From Dolomedes plantarius (lineage: Eukaryota > Arthropoda > Arachnida > Araneae > Dolomedidae), in NCBI GenBank assembly GCA_907164885.2, contig OU015503.1, positions 70,674,488-70,738,487 on the forward strand: a stretch of 64,000 nucleotides of DNA. The letters are read 5' to 3'. Numbering within the stretch: position 1 is the first letter of the stretch; every line of letters begins with the position of its first letter. A program made the position numbers and the translations under genes. The notes beneath the pieces are model-generated. The model was given only the letters and a program-made list of their open reading frames with translations, was not told the origin of the DNA and searched no databases. This document shows, one piece after another, positions 10,740 to 22,089 of the stretch.

Positions 10740-11837
10740 AAACTAGGGGAAATGCAGAAAAAATAAGTTTGCTCTATATTTATTTAGTTTCTAGTGACTA
10801 TGAAGGTTTAACTACAGTTTTCATTGATTGTGTCCTTTTCTTAAGCCTAGTCAGAAAATTTACACACTAAGACAGCCTTATTTGTTAAGACAGAGGTCTT
10901 TCCCCTCTTCCGATTCGTCCTTTTAACGCTTTCTTTAACTTTTAGATACGTAACATAAAGATACGTAAAAAAAAGTTTAACTTCACGAAACTAAAGACAA
11001 TTAAACTTACTTCAAGCATGTAGTAAATATAGTTGTAATGTAAACGAGTATGTATAGGTTACCTTGGTTACAAAATCCTCAGAAATTACAATACAGGAGC
11101 AAAAAATCACACAACTAAAAATTTACGCACTAACGCTCGAGAAAACTAGACAAACATGGCTGCCGTAGTTGAGCAGCAATAGGTTGGTCTAGTTCTACTT
11201 ATTGCCACTCTTTGGCAGTACCGCCTTGCTATCGAAAAACGTCGAACTTCATTCCGCTCCGGAGCCTATGCTCTTAATTTGAATAAAATGTGCAATAAGT
11301 AAGCGTATTTTAGAAAGCTAGGAAAAAATATGAAAAAAAAAGTGCATCGACCATCATCTATCGGGAATTGTAGTACAAAATTTACACTAAGAATAAAAAA
11401 AAATCATTGAAAACGTCTACGTGGGGGAATTTACAGTTGTATGCTTGTGTATTTTATTATTTCCATGTTTTTATTAACTCGCTTTTTCTTGTTTGTTTGT
11501 GTGTGTGTTTGTCCAGTACAAATTTGCTATCGATTTTTAACTAACTTCCCGACTAGCTAGGCATTTGAAACTTTTAGAATATCTCAGAACATGATGACAA
11601 TGCATTATTTTAATACTTTCAGCTATCTTTAAGCAGAATGGAATTCTTTTTCAGTTAATTTTGTTTTGTAGACTGGTGCAGCCATCTATCGACCGGGACG
11701 GGAACGAAAAGTTAACTTCCAATTAACTTCATTTTATTTCATAAGTTGATGGGATAATTCATCAAAAAAAATTTTAAAGTATTTATTAATACATAGAATT
11801 GTCAAGTTTATATGATTCAACAGAAAATTTTAAAACA
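10740..11837. other. Unassigned AT-rich sequence
   Basis: No coding motif. CATGGCTGCCG near 11156 and nearby CpG-bearing sequence (11150-11280) look like a piece of a dispersed repeat. The element beginning GGGGAAATGCAG at 10747 may be the other flank of the target into which the DD36E element inserted. Confidence 0.3.
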
Positions 11838-11849
11838 TCTATATATATA

Positions 11850-12235
11850 ACAATATATAAAAATGAATGTTTGTTTGTTTGTTCGTATTTTATGCACTGC
11901 GTACCATTCATCCGATTGCGATAAAACTTGGTCAACTTATTGCTTGAACTCTCACGAAGGTTATAGACTATTTTCATCCTACTACGATGTTCCATTCCCG
12001 AATTACGTTAGAACAACTTTGCGCGGTATCAACGGATATTGAAAATATATATAAAAATGCATGTTTGTTTGTTTGTTCGTATTTTATGGGCTGCCGTACC
12101 GTTCATCCGATTGCGATGAAACTTGGTCAACTTATTGGTTGAACTTACGCGAAGGTTATAGACTATTTTCATCCCGCTACCACGTTCCATTCCTGAATTA
12201 AGTTAGAACAAGTTTGTGCGGTATCATAGGATATT
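11850..12235. repeat. Tandem duplication of the Helitron 5' region
   Basis: The block starting AAAATGAATGTTTGTTTG and running to GCGGTATCAACGGATATTG is repeated about 190 bp later, starting AAAATGCATGTTTGTTTG. The two copies share the TTCATCCGATTGCGATAAAAC-type segment and differ at scattered positions. Confidence 0.85.
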
Positions 12236-12853
12236 GAAAATCGCCAAAAAAATCGCCAAATTTCCCAGCACAGGATATGGGATCTCTCCCCGGAAATTTT
12301 TGTTCAAAGCCATTGTAACATTTTATTGCTGCCAATTAAATTATAACATTTCCGTAAAATTAAATTGACATGAATTAAAAACGTGATTTATTCATATATT
12401 GGAGCATGGAAGAATTAATTTCATATATTATTTTCATGTACGTGGCAACACGGGAATATTTCTTTTTAAAAATGAAAATATAAGGAAGGAAAGTCATTCA
12501 TTTTCAATGAATGTGTTATCTATCCACTTCATGAATTGAAACTATCCCAAGCTACCTGTTCAAACTCAAATATACTGAAGGACACCTTCACTTAGCTAGA
12601 AACACGTGAGTTTAGCCTTGACGCGATGATTTATATAACTGAAGTGACATTTAAACAGATGATTTAGTTTTGAGAAAGAATTGCAATCATGAGATACGTG
12701 TATATACTTTTTCTATAATAATTATCAGATTTGCTGTGTTTTAATATTGAATGTGATCTCAATCCATTCAAACGTTATTAATTATTTTTCTATAATAATA
12801 AATCCATTCAAACGTTATTGACTAGCTGTAAATTAATATTTTAACATGCGCAA

Positions 12854-13200
12854 AAAGAGGAGAGCAACTTTTAATCCTGCAGAAGTAAGGGGAAAATGTC
12901 AAAGATAGTTGAGAAATGAGCAATGCGATGAAAAAAAAACAGAAGAGCGCGAAGCGAACAGAATTAGAAATGCAGTTAGACGGACACAAGAATCTAAAGA
13001 AAAAACATTCCCAAGAGCTCGAAGGTAACAGAATTCGAATGGTAGTGATCCGAAGCAGTGAGACTGATGAAGAAACTTTTAAAGCGTCGAACGAGTCGAA
13101 ATTGTCTTCCAGTTTCAGTATCGAAAGGAGAGGAATGCGATGCACAACGACAGCACCGACAACAAACTAATGCTATTTGCTACCGCAAAAGAATTTTATC
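12854..13200 (+). pseudogene. Helitron replication protein N-terminal remnant
   Basis: One frame reads EEREANRIRNAVRRTQESKEK, recalling the repeated R-L-E-A-(N/D)-R-x-R-x-A motifs at the start of many Helitron Rep/helicase polyproteins. Stops then interrupt it. The 84-codon ORF at 12916-13170 is in a different frame and is probably not the original protein. No HUH nuclease or helicase motif survives. Confidence 0.4.
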
Positions 13201-13329
13201 GAAAACTTTCGAACATCATAACATGAGGCTAATCATTGAAAAAAAATAACGGAAACTGAATCCCGAGTGAAGCCGGGTAATAAATCTAGTGGTATATAAA
13301 AAGTTCTTTTTATCTTGTAATTATTGCTA

Positions 13330-13687
13330 GTATTGCAAACTCCAGTATAACGCGATTAATATGCTACGCGTTGTATAAAATCCCGTATTAAGAAAAAGTG
13401 TTGCAAGAGTAAAAGTCTTATATAACGCGAATGATGTTAAGGTATAAAAATTTACTTATAAAAATTTACATACAGTATATGTAATTAAATTGGCAAAGCA
13501 ATGTAAAACTACTGCGTCAAAATCGCTCTAAACTCCGTGCGCATAAATATAAATGTATGCACAGTGTTTGAAAGGGAAATTCCCGCATTTTATTCTATAG
13601 CGTGTTATTTCCTCACTTATTTCCTCACGTTATTTTCTCACTTTTTTTAACACGTTGTATGAACTCGCGTTATACGTGACTCTACTG
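13330..13687. mobile_element. pogo/Tigger-like MITE, degraded ends
   Basis: The right end inverts to CAGTAGAGTCACGTATAACG. The left end has GTATAACGCGATTAATATG, matching after the first few bases, which have decayed. Another TATAACGCGAATGAT copy lies near 13423. The 'CAGT..A..CTCG.ATAACG' form of terminus is typical of pogo/Tigger non-autonomous elements. There is no coding capacity. Confidence 0.6.
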
Positions 13688-14001
13688 TTAGATTATTTCA
13701 TATGAAATCGCACGTGTACACATATTTATCAGCAATTTAAAAATAAACAAGTCATCTTCCTTTTTTATTTTTTTCAAACGTATTTCCCGCAAACAAGTGT
13801 ATATTTGGGGCAAAAACACTTGTCCAGTTCAAACGCATATTGAGTTGTTAACAACGTGTGGCAGCATCAGATCTTGAGCGAACTCGTCACTGCGCTGTTT
13901 TGTTGTCCTCTTAAAGAGATCACATTTATTCCCGCAGATCAGGTAAAGTATTTGCAGTGTGTAGCTACTATCTTTCGTTCGTGTATATTTATATTTATAT
14001 A
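13688..14001. other. Unassigned sequence
   Basis: ORFs of 61 and 80 codons cross this region on opposite strands. Neither has a motif I know. Confidence 0.3.
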
Positions 14002-14464
14002 CAGGCTGATTCAAAACTCCATGTACAAACTTTTAGGTAGAAAACTCAAAAACAAAACAGAATCACATAGGAATGTATCACCGCAAACGCAAACCTGACG
14101 CTGGAGGGCGCTGTTTATTAAATCGGACCATATGTCTTACCAACCCCACTTGATGGCCGAAAATATCGCATTTTTCTGGAGGAGGTGGAAAACTCAAAAA
14201 CAAAACAGAATCACTTAATGTATGACCAGAAACACAAACCTGATCAGCAAGAGGATAAAGAAAGATTCAGAAATGTTGGCTTTTCATTTCTGCATACTTC
14301 CGGCCATCCAGTGGGGTTGGTAAGAGGTATGGTCCGATTAAGTAAACAGTGCCCTTCAGCGTCAGGTTAGCGTTTACGGTAATTACATTCCTATGTGGTT
14401 CTGTTTTGCTTTTGAGTTTTCTTCCTGCCCTAAAAGTTTGTGCATGGGGTTTTGAATCGAGCTG
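14002..14464. mobile_element. Long-TIR foldback element, 463 bp
   Basis: The start CAGGCTGATTCAAAACTCCA and the end (inverse of CAGCTCGATTCAAAACCCCA) are TA-flanked. Much of each half is complementary to the other, including CTCAAAAACAAAACAGAATC arms, TGACGCT and TCGGACCATA blocks. One arm block occurs twice, at 14045 and 14190. No coding capacity. TA target and CAG ends suggest a Tc1/mariner-dependent element. Confidence 0.75.
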
Positions 14465-14470
14465 TATATA

Positions 14471-15018
14471 TAGTGAACGAAAAGTTCGTAAAGTCTTTAA
14501 AAATTCATAAAAAAGGAAGAAATAATGTGCGGTTTGCAAGAAAGGGCGCACAAAGAAGTCGTATTTTTTGTAGCAGCAAAATAAAATTTAATTTAAAAAG
14601 TCGCCAGTATAAGATACTGAAACACAACGAACAGGCCAACAGTACGTTCCATTCATTTATTCTTGCTATAACAATTGTTCAACATGACCTCCAGAACATT
14701 GTGCGACACAACTAAGGCGACTGTAAACAGCTTTACCAACAACGCTTGATCGTGTAATAATAACAACATTCTGAAACCGAATGAGATTAGCCTCGTGTAT
14801 TACGGTCTTATATTGCAAGATTGATTTGCATAATTCTACTGAATCTCTCACGTGTCAGCACCATCTACCGGTGACATTTTTAACCATTTTTTGTTGTTGT
14901 TGCTGCTAAAAAAATCCAACTTTCTCTCGACACCTTTCTTGCAAACCGCACTTCTTTATCATAACTTCTTCCTTTTTTTAGGAATTTTTAAAGTCTCTAC
15001 GAACTTTTGACTCACCCT
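14471..15018 (-). mobile_element. Mariner-type element with long TIRs and transposase scrap
   Basis: The left arm AAAAGTTCGTAAAGTCTTTA and the inverse of the right arm (AAAAGTTCGTAGAGACTTTA) extend for about 70 bp with gaps, through GTGCGGTTTGCAAGAAAG. The right terminus is GACTCACCCTATA. On the minus strand the interior ends in VAQCSGGHVEQLL, resembling the GGHVE C-terminal tail of DUF4817-type mariner transposases. So this is an internal deletion derivative. Confidence 0.65.
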
Positions 15019-15301
15019 ATATATGGTTTGACTCACCCTATATATCGTTTCTTTTGAAAGTAGTATAAGTCACTTTGTTTTGAAACCGAGATGTATTTAA
15101 AAAGTATCTAAAGATATTTAAATATATTTAAATATATTTAAAATCTCAGTGGTTCTCAACAAATTGATTGCAAATTCTTTTAAAAATAAAGAGATAACAT
15201 AAAATTGCAATTAATGTTACTATCCACTTGATTTTTTTGAAAAAATGACTTAAGTAACTTTCTAAATAAACGGATCATATATACAGCAATATACATATAT
15301 A

Positions 15302-15309
15302 AAGGAATG

Positions 15310-15341
<32 letters not shown>

Positions 15342-15352
15342 CATACATACAC
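15302..15352. repeat. TA-rich microsatellite
   Basis: A TA run followed by TACATACATACACATACA. Confidence 0.9.
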
Positions 15353-15370
15353 ATACAGTACGTTGTCCTT

Positions 15371-15910
15371 GTGAAACTTTCGCATGCGAATAAAATACGA
15401 TTAAGTTTACAGCGAGGTTGGTGGTTTGTAGTAGGCTGAAAGAGGAACTGGTTCATTTGTAGCAATTGTTTATTTGTCAAATAACAATGGTGCGTAAGGA
15501 TAACACAAAGCCAATTACAAAACATCTTTTGCCATAATATTGGAGATATGTACAGGTCAATACACCTTTGTAGACAATATTAAAAGTTAAATATGACGTA
15601 AGCTCATGGAAAATGGGATATTTAAATTACAAAACCTATTTGCGCACACTATTTGACTGTGCCGTTTCGACGCATCCAGGGAAAGAACTTTAGGGCCAAA
15701 AGCCAATTTTTCACTTCGATTTTTAAAAAAGTAATACAATGTGTCATTCTGAATTAACAATTTGTCAGAAGCGGAGAACTTAATCTTTAAAATGGTACCT
15801 CATTTATCGATTTTGGGTAAGTATGAAAGGGGAGAAATTAATCGTCAGAAAAAAATCACCTTCCAGAAGTAATGTATATGGTTTTTCCATGCAAAAAGAA
15901 TAATGTATAT
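15371..15910. repeat. Dispersed repeat, copy 1 (pair with 43848-44420)
   Basis: Blocks such as GCAATTGTTTATTTGTCAAA and TGGTGCGTAAGGATAA occur in the same order and orientation at 43935-43985. The similarity extends through TGGTACCTCA and beyond. It has no coding capacity and the family is unknown to me. Confidence 0.8.
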
Positions 15911-16119
15911 CTATGATACCTACGATGTACCACAGGATGTTGCCAATAAATAAACTCATTAATGAAATCACAGAATGATAATAAAAGCAAATGATTTTTA
16001 ATTTAAAAGTTCAGTGCGATTGATAACGGTAAAATAAAAAAAGCTAGCGCATGCGCCATCTAGGGGAAGAAAAATTGTAAATAATGCTTATACTTTAGTT
16101 TTTAAACATACAATAAGAT

Positions 16120-16215
16120 GTATAATTTTAAATTAACAATTTGCACTAAGCGGAGAACTTAATCAATATCGATAAATGAGGTACCACTTCAAAGATTAAG
16201 TATGAAAGGAGAAAA
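16120..16215. repeat. Partial direct repeat of 15745-15835 with an internal inversion
   Basis: AATTAACAATTTG and AAGCGGAGAACTTAAT repeat sequence from 15753-15785. The following 37 bases (16166-16202) are the reverse complement of 15780-15816, which includes GGTACCTCATTTATCGAT. After that the direct order resumes (TAAGTATGAAAGG). Confidence 0.8.
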
Positions 16216-16251
16216 AGGAATAAAACGAAAAAACAACTTTTAGCAATAGTG

Positions 16252-16303
16252 TGTATATATATATATCTATATATATATATACGTATATATGTGTGTGTGT
16301 ATT
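16252..16303. repeat. (TA)n/(TG)n microsatellite
   Basis: TA repeats with a TCTATA interruption, then TGTGTGTGTATTTGTGTATG. Confidence 0.9.
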
Positions 16304-17030
16304 TGTGTATGAAAAAGGAAAAAGAAAATATCCTAATCTAAATATTTAACTTCAGTTCATTTCATTTCTAACAAAGCGAGATAAGAGCTAGAAATGCTGT
16401 ATTTCTATACGCAGAATTTAAAGCAAAGCGAAAAAAACTTGCAAAAAGGCACTCCCATCTCAAGGAAAGAGAAAGAAGAATCCTAAAGGAGTTGTTTTCA
16501 AAAAAGTTTCAAAAGTATCAGAAGGCTTGGATTGTTCGGAAGAGATTTTTATCTTAATGCATAAAACATGTTATCAATTGAAACATTTTTTCTCATTCTT
16601 TTTTTACAAATTGACATAAAAGTCTCAAATAAATAAAGCTACTACATGCACCGGACTGTGTGCTCCTAGATTATGACCAGCAAAGTCGATACTTTGTCGG
16701 AACACGCGTCATTCTTCATCTGTCACTGCGAAGGGAAATAAATGCGACTCAAATAACGAAAAACATCCTGTCCGAATGAGAGGCATTAAGAAAAACAACT
16801 GATTTGAAACGGTCGGAAATATTTTTTTTTTCATTTAAAACTGGAAAAAAATTTTAGGCAGCACGAAATTGTATGAAATGAATAAGGAGGAGAAATTTTT
16901 TTACCCGTAATGCGGAATTTATTATACAATCTCGAAAAAATAATAGAAGACGGTGAAATGTAGATTGTGAACAGGTACTCAGTTATATATTGTAACGGAA
17001 GATAACAGTGTTCGCTCACCTATAAGGCCT
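16304..17030. other. Unassigned AT-rich sequence
   Basis: Nothing recognisable beyond short ORFs of random composition. Confidence 0.4.
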
Positions 17031-17035
17031 GTTCA

Positions 17036-17193
17036 CGTAGAATCCGTCAGCATGCGAGTTACTCGTATTGACATACTTTAAACCAATCACAGACCTTAAC
17101 AATTTCGTCGTTAATCATTTGGAGGTTCGTAATTGGTTAAATATATTTCAATACGAATAACTCTGACTCTCACGGATTGTATGTGAATAGGCC
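17036..17193. mobile_element. Palindromic CCAAT-bearing MITE, copy 1
   Basis: GGCCTGTTCACGTAGAATCCGT on the left is inverted at the right end as ACGGATTGTATGTGAATAGGCC. The inner arms hold TAAACCAATCACAG and its approximate inverse. About 158 bp long and non-coding. Related copies lie at 21772-21946, 21942-22080 and 57795-57979. Confidence 0.75.
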
Positions 17194-17245
17194 TGTAGGG
17201 TGGTCTCATAAAAGAGTTGTTAACGAATTCAACGTATGGATGGAT

Positions 17246-17397
<152 letters not shown>

Positions 17398-17519
17398 TAA
17401 AGAAGAGCTAGAAAAACTGGAATACCTGTCTAGTATCTGATAGTTCCACTTCTGTGTAGTAGAACTGCAGAATCGCGATTGGGTATGGTCGCCATTAGCT
17501 TTCTATAGCTCTAAGAGCC

Positions 17520-17522
<3 letters not shown>

Positions 17523-17589
<67 letters not shown>
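17523..17589. repeat. (TA)n microsatellite
   Basis: A pure TA run of about 66 bp. Confidence 0.98.
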
Positions 17590-17592
<3 letters not shown>

Positions 17593-18410
17593 AGATTTTA
17601 ATTTGGTTTAATAAAAAAGTCCATAGACTTCATTGAGTACATATTTCGATGACAGCCGATTTCTATAAACTATTAGCGATGGTCGATATGGTTTTCGCTC
17701 GTCACAACTGAGATGGATTCAACAGACTACATTAGTTATAAACGTATTATAAGCATAGCAAATGATTATGAAAGAAAGCTTGAATGAATGATAAATTTGC
17801 GGTTTAATTGTAGTACTTATTGTAAAAATACTTTATCTACCATGCTCTCACCTAGGTCTTGTACGAAGGGTGATAATAATAATTAACATTAATAAACAAA
17901 TGATAATATACAAACCATATTTACTTTATTATTTCTCAGTTATATTGATAACATGATTAAGAAATAATACTAATGATAAATATTAACAATAATAATTTGT
18001 ACTGATAATACACACATTAATTCTGCCGTATTCGTTTCTCCGCCTTGCATAAACGGCAGTAGAATTGAGATGATGTGTCGCTCACCAAAACAAAAATGGT
18101 GAGAGTTTGATAAGAGTGTGTCCGCAAAATCATGTTTCACGCATGCAGTTTCAAGCTGTGGGATAGAAGTCATCCGCGATATTTTTTTTATTCTCTTTCG
18201 ACATATTGAAGTAAACAACTTGACCACTCGCTGTGAACTCATTGTAATAATGAGCCTTCGAATTGGATAAAAATTATATTAAAATATTGAGAAGAATTAC
18301 ATTAAAGGCTGCACCATTACATTTATGGTTAAGAATTTGAACGCCGACATAGGACTTTGTAATTAAAGAGTACAACGGTCCCTTTTATGTTTTGGGCAGG
18401 AGAGGAGGTT
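17590..18410. other. Unassigned AT-rich sequence
   Basis: The minus-strand 90-codon ORF (17970-18242) has no known motif. Confidence 0.35.
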
Positions 18411-18419
18411 TTCGACAGC

Positions 18420-19890
18420 GGTGTGTATGTGGTTTCCAATGCCAGACAAGATAAGCGGGGTCGGAGCCACGGCTGACGTTATAACATAATGCCCCATTGA
18501 AGAGCAATTTATGGCAGGACAGGGCACGGGGTCGACCGCATGTTACGTGAGAGGTCTAGTAATTGGTATCATGGGGGTGTGTACGGTTTGAGAGGGGCAT
18601 CCAATCGGAAAGGAAGAGTGATGGCTAGGCGAATAAAAATATTTCGGTGTCTGGAATGGCTGGAGGTTTTTATGAGAAGGCGGGATCAAATTTAGAGAAA
18701 GGGGATAAAGGAATATATATACGTTGAACAGAGCTAAGAAAAGGAACTGAGATTTTGCAGGGGAAGCTGTAGGTTCCCCGCACCCCTGTGTTTTTTGGTA
18801 GAATTTGAATTTAAGTTTTTGCCGGGTGAAGCTGTTGGCGTCCCGCACACCTAAAGTTACGTAGAGACGCTATCGGCAGGTCGTCGAGTGGAGACCGCAC
18901 CTGAGTGTTAGCAGAGACGCTATCGGCAGTTCGTCGAGTGGAGACCGCACCTGAGTATTAGCAGAGACGTTATTGACAGTTTGTCAAGTGGAGACCGCAC
19001 CTGAGTGTTAGCAGAGACGCTATCGGCAGTTCGTCGAGTGGAGACCGCACCTGAGTATTAGCAGAGACGCTATCGGCAGGTCGTCGAGTGGAGACCGCAC
19101 CTGAGTGTTAGCAGAGACGCTATCGGCAGTTCGTCGAGTGGAGACCGCACCTGAGTATTAGCAGAGACGTTATTGACAGTTCGTAGAGTGGAGACCGCAC
19201 CTGAGTATTAGCAGAGACTCTAATCGACAGTTATTCAAGTGGAGTCCGCACCCGAGTATCGTCAGAGACGCTATCGACAGTTCATCGAGTGGAGACCGCA
19301 CCTGAGTTTAGGACCAGGAGTTGATTGAATCATCGAGCGGAGACTGATTAGATATCCCGCAAGACGTCAAGAGGTATTACCCAACATAAAACCAGACGTG
19401 ACCGCCCCATGCCAAGGAAGGTTTCGACCTACGGACCCCAACGCAGTAATCGAATGTCAGCAAAACCCAGTTAGCAGTCATCAAATGTCAGCAAACAGAG
19501 TGTTTAACATTATTTGATTTGTTCAGGTCCCATGGTTTAGACTCAGTTTTGGTGTATGTAGAGAGGTAGAAAAATTTTATAGTTTACTTCGGATAGAATA
19601 AAGTTGTATTGTTGGTTTTAAGTCATTACGCTCCCTAATCCTCGAAAGGTAGAGAAGTAAATAAGTGATAAACTAAAGCTTATAATTGAATATTTCATAT
19701 TTGCAAAGAAGGCTTGTTGTTATAAATGTTTGTAAAGTATAACTTGTAAATAATAATTTTTTGTAAATAAATTAAGATTTATTTTTAAATTTTATGAGTT
19801 TGTTTTTAATTATGGTTAATTGACCTGGTCGTTTGCCAATTGATGTCCACGGCTTTGGGTTGGATTAAAAAAAATAATATTAACACAACG
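18420..19890 (+). repeat. LTR-like block (candidate solo LTR)
   Basis: The block is clearly GC-richer than its flanks up to about 19450. It has a TATA-box-like GGAATATATATACG at about 18710 and a poly(A)-signal-like GAATAAAGTTG at about 19598. It may begin at TGTGTATGTGG (18420) and end at ATTAACACA (19886). The organisation resembles a BEL/Pao or gypsy LTR with promoter, tandem repeat and poly(A) signal. There is no second copy in the window and no target duplication that I can confirm. A sequence search for a paired LTR would decide. Confidence 0.3.
18861..19315 (+). repeat. 50-bp minisatellite, nine units
   Basis: Units start at 18861, 18911, 18961, 19011, 19061, 19111, 19161 and 19211 (exactly 50 bp apart), and a ninth at about 19262. 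Each unit runs AGAGACGCTATCGGCAG, then a variable GTTCGTCGAGT part, then GGAGACCGCACCTGAGT. Units alternate between GTGTTAG and GTATTAG joins. The array is CpG-rich in AT-rich surroundings. Confidence 0.97.
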
Positions 19891-20171
19891 CAACCGTGAC
19901 GTACAGAGATACTGTTTATTTTCTATTATGGAGTTATTGTGTAATATACATACACATCGGTTTTTCAGTAATGAACTACCTACGGACAAACTAATAATGT
20001 TTATGTTACTTAGATTGTGCTACTTGGCACAACCCCCGGGTAGGAACGTAAACCAACATGTTTCCGTATTCGAAGTAATGCATTTCACCAGGAATCGTTG
20101 ACTTCGACCAAGAATATTCCTCATATGGACTATATTATTTCTCTCACGGAATCTCGCTTTGAAACAAATTC

Positions 20172-20610
20172 TTTAAGGCTGCTGTGTACTAACCCTATTG
20201 GATTCGCTCACCTCAATGTTAACCTATGGAAAAAAAATATGTCTTCTATTGACATCTACATAAATGCTGATATTCCAATAAAAATGGTATATTCAGATAG
20301 CCTGAGCTTTTCTGCAACTTGCCACAGAATTCATTTTATATATTTTTATATATTTCGTCCATCAAAGTAGAATTGATGAGCATTTATAACACACTATACA
20401 ATATTTTTCCCCAACTAATTTAAATTTCGAAATATTATTTGCATTTTCTTAAACGAAAAATGCTCCAAGGTCTCAAATTTCTTTGTCTATTACGGAGTAC
20501 AATTTTTGAAAAAAATCTATCAATCCAAGACAGCAATCCTTGGACACATTTACTCCATAGGTTAATATTGAGGTGAATGAATCCAGTAGAGTTAGTGCAA
20601 AGCAGCCTTA
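20172..20610. mobile_element. MITE family A, copy 1 (about 430 bp)
   Basis: The left end reads AAGGCTGCTGTGTACTAACC then ATTGGATTCGCTCACC. The right end is the inverse (GAATGAATCCAGTAGAG...GCAAAGCAGCCTTA). Copies 2 and 3 are at 56155-56505 and 58040-58475. The 90-codon ORF across it is not conserved in frame between copies, so it is not treated as a gene. Confidence 0.8.
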
Positions 20611-20619
20611 TGTTATATA

Positions 20620-21760
20620 AGGTCGAAAACCAGAAGTATTTTCCAAACTCTGAAAAGTATGAGCCTATTATCATCTGGAGAAAAGTTTGAATTCATTGAG
20701 ACTTGTGGACAAACAACTTTTGGAATAAATAGGTAACAGAAAATCAAGGCAACTAGTTTCAGACAAATTATAAGTGACATTGATACATGCCTTAAAGTTA
20801 TGTTGAAAAAATTAAGAAATATCGGCATCCATGACTACTATACAATCCTGTATACGTAACTAAGTTTTCTGATGCCAAAATTTCATCGCTACACGAACTC
20901 CTCATCTGAATTAGATTCTTTAGAAAGCTTTGCTGCCTATACTGATTCCTCAGTTTTATTCAATGGCGTGTCAGCATTATCTCACGAATGAACATTTAAT
21001 ATTCCGAATTTTTGTTTCTGTTAATCATTAGACCTTATTCATTTATTTCCTAATTGCACTGGATAGTTCCATATTCTCAGCACAATATACCCTTCTTTTT
21101 TAAAAAAATTCGTGCTTTATTTGTTTGTTTTGATTCTGTATGTGTCTCTTTTTGTCAGATTGTGGTCATAAAGTAACCTTTTTCATCTGCCGCCGCCTCC
21201 CAAGACGTTCTTCTATAAATTTCAGTTCCTTCCCTTCCTTGTTGCTAAGAATTCGATGATACGCATTTATGAATTTCCAACATATAGAATTCCAACAAAT
21301 GCTACTCGGCCATGTGATGAATTATAGTAGTTCGAAAATAGTTCCCGCTCTTATTTTTTCATTCTTGATATTAAAACTCTTTCAGCACTGAGCTGCTCGA
21401 GGTTAAGAGTTAGCTATGGGCTGCCCATGTCTTTTACGATGAAGAGCACGATGGGCAGGATAACATGAATTTTTGATGGAAATTCTCTTGATTTCCGTAA
21501 CGTTGATCTGCAATGGTAATATCAAACTCGCGATAAAATATGTAATTCAGCCTCTTACAAATGCGCATGGAAACCCAATGAACAGATCAATTAAGCTTTT
21601 CACGAGCGCGTGCGGTGAACGTGCATTACTGTTTGTTTTGACTTTATCTCTAGGCATACAAGCATCGTTGATACCGAACGCATAGACTCGTCCATAGACC
21701 AAATAGATTGGTAGGGTGAGAACTCATAAACGGGTTCGTTTTCCATGGTGAACGATGTTA
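20620..21760. other. Unassigned AT-rich sequence
   Basis: Short ORFs only. I found no element ends. Confidence 0.35.
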
Positions 21761-21771
21761 CGGAACGCATA

Positions 21772-21946
21772 TAAGGCCTTGATTATTATATTGCTAGCGG
21801 GGAGGAGCGTTAAATAATTTTAACAAATCATGGAGCTTAACGCAATGATCACGTGATACGTCCAACCAATCACAGCTCATACCAACAATCTCGTCGCCAA
21901 CGTATCATCGTTACACCACGCCCGGGAAGCAATGTAAATGAGGCCT
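21772..21946. mobile_element. Palindromic CCAAT-bearing MITE, copy 2
   Basis: GGCCTTGATTATTATATTGC on the left pairs imperfectly with the inverse of GCAATGTAAATGAGGCC on the right. It contains GTCCAACCAATCACAGC. It abuts copy 3, with which it shares the AGGCC junction. Confidence 0.55.
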
Positions 21947-22080
21947 TAGGACCTGTTCGAATACAATCCGTCAGGGTAAAAAATTTTAACCAATCATACA
22001 CCAATCATTGACCGATTTAACGAATCAGCGCCAACGGAATCTTCAACACTGACGCCGACGGAATCTATGTGAAGAGGCCC
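21942..22080. mobile_element. Palindromic CCAAT-bearing MITE, copy 3
   Basis: CCTGTTCGAATACAATCCGT on the left is inverted as ACGGAATCTATGTGAAGAGG on the right. The interior has TTTAACCAATCATACACC. The ends match copies at 17036 and 57795. Confidence 0.65.
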
Positions 22081-22089
22081 TTGGGATCC

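Larger units (their letters stand above)
11838..13289 (+). mobile_element. Helitron with both termini
   Basis: The 5' end TCTATATATATAACA starts at 11838 after an A. The 3' end has CCCG...CGGG, then TAATAAATCTAG ending at 13289 before a T. Insertion between A and T, a 5' TC, and a 3' hairpin followed by CTAG are Helitron hallmarks; no target duplication is expected or seen. The region 12645-12840 is shared with 4740-5030. It contains only a decayed coding region, so it is non-autonomous now. Confidence 0.8.

Noticed and set aside
12916..13170. 84-codon lysine-rich ORF as a gene
   Set aside because: The Helitron-like motifs are read in another frame of the same DNA, so this ORF is probably fortuitous.
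18861..19315. Protein repeat domain encoded by the 50-bp array
   Set aside because: A 50-bp period is not a multiple of three and stops occur in every frame.
20098..20370. 90-codon ORF in MITE family A (and the 117-codon ORF at 57910-58263)
   Set aside because: The reading frame is not preserved among the three copies of the MITE.
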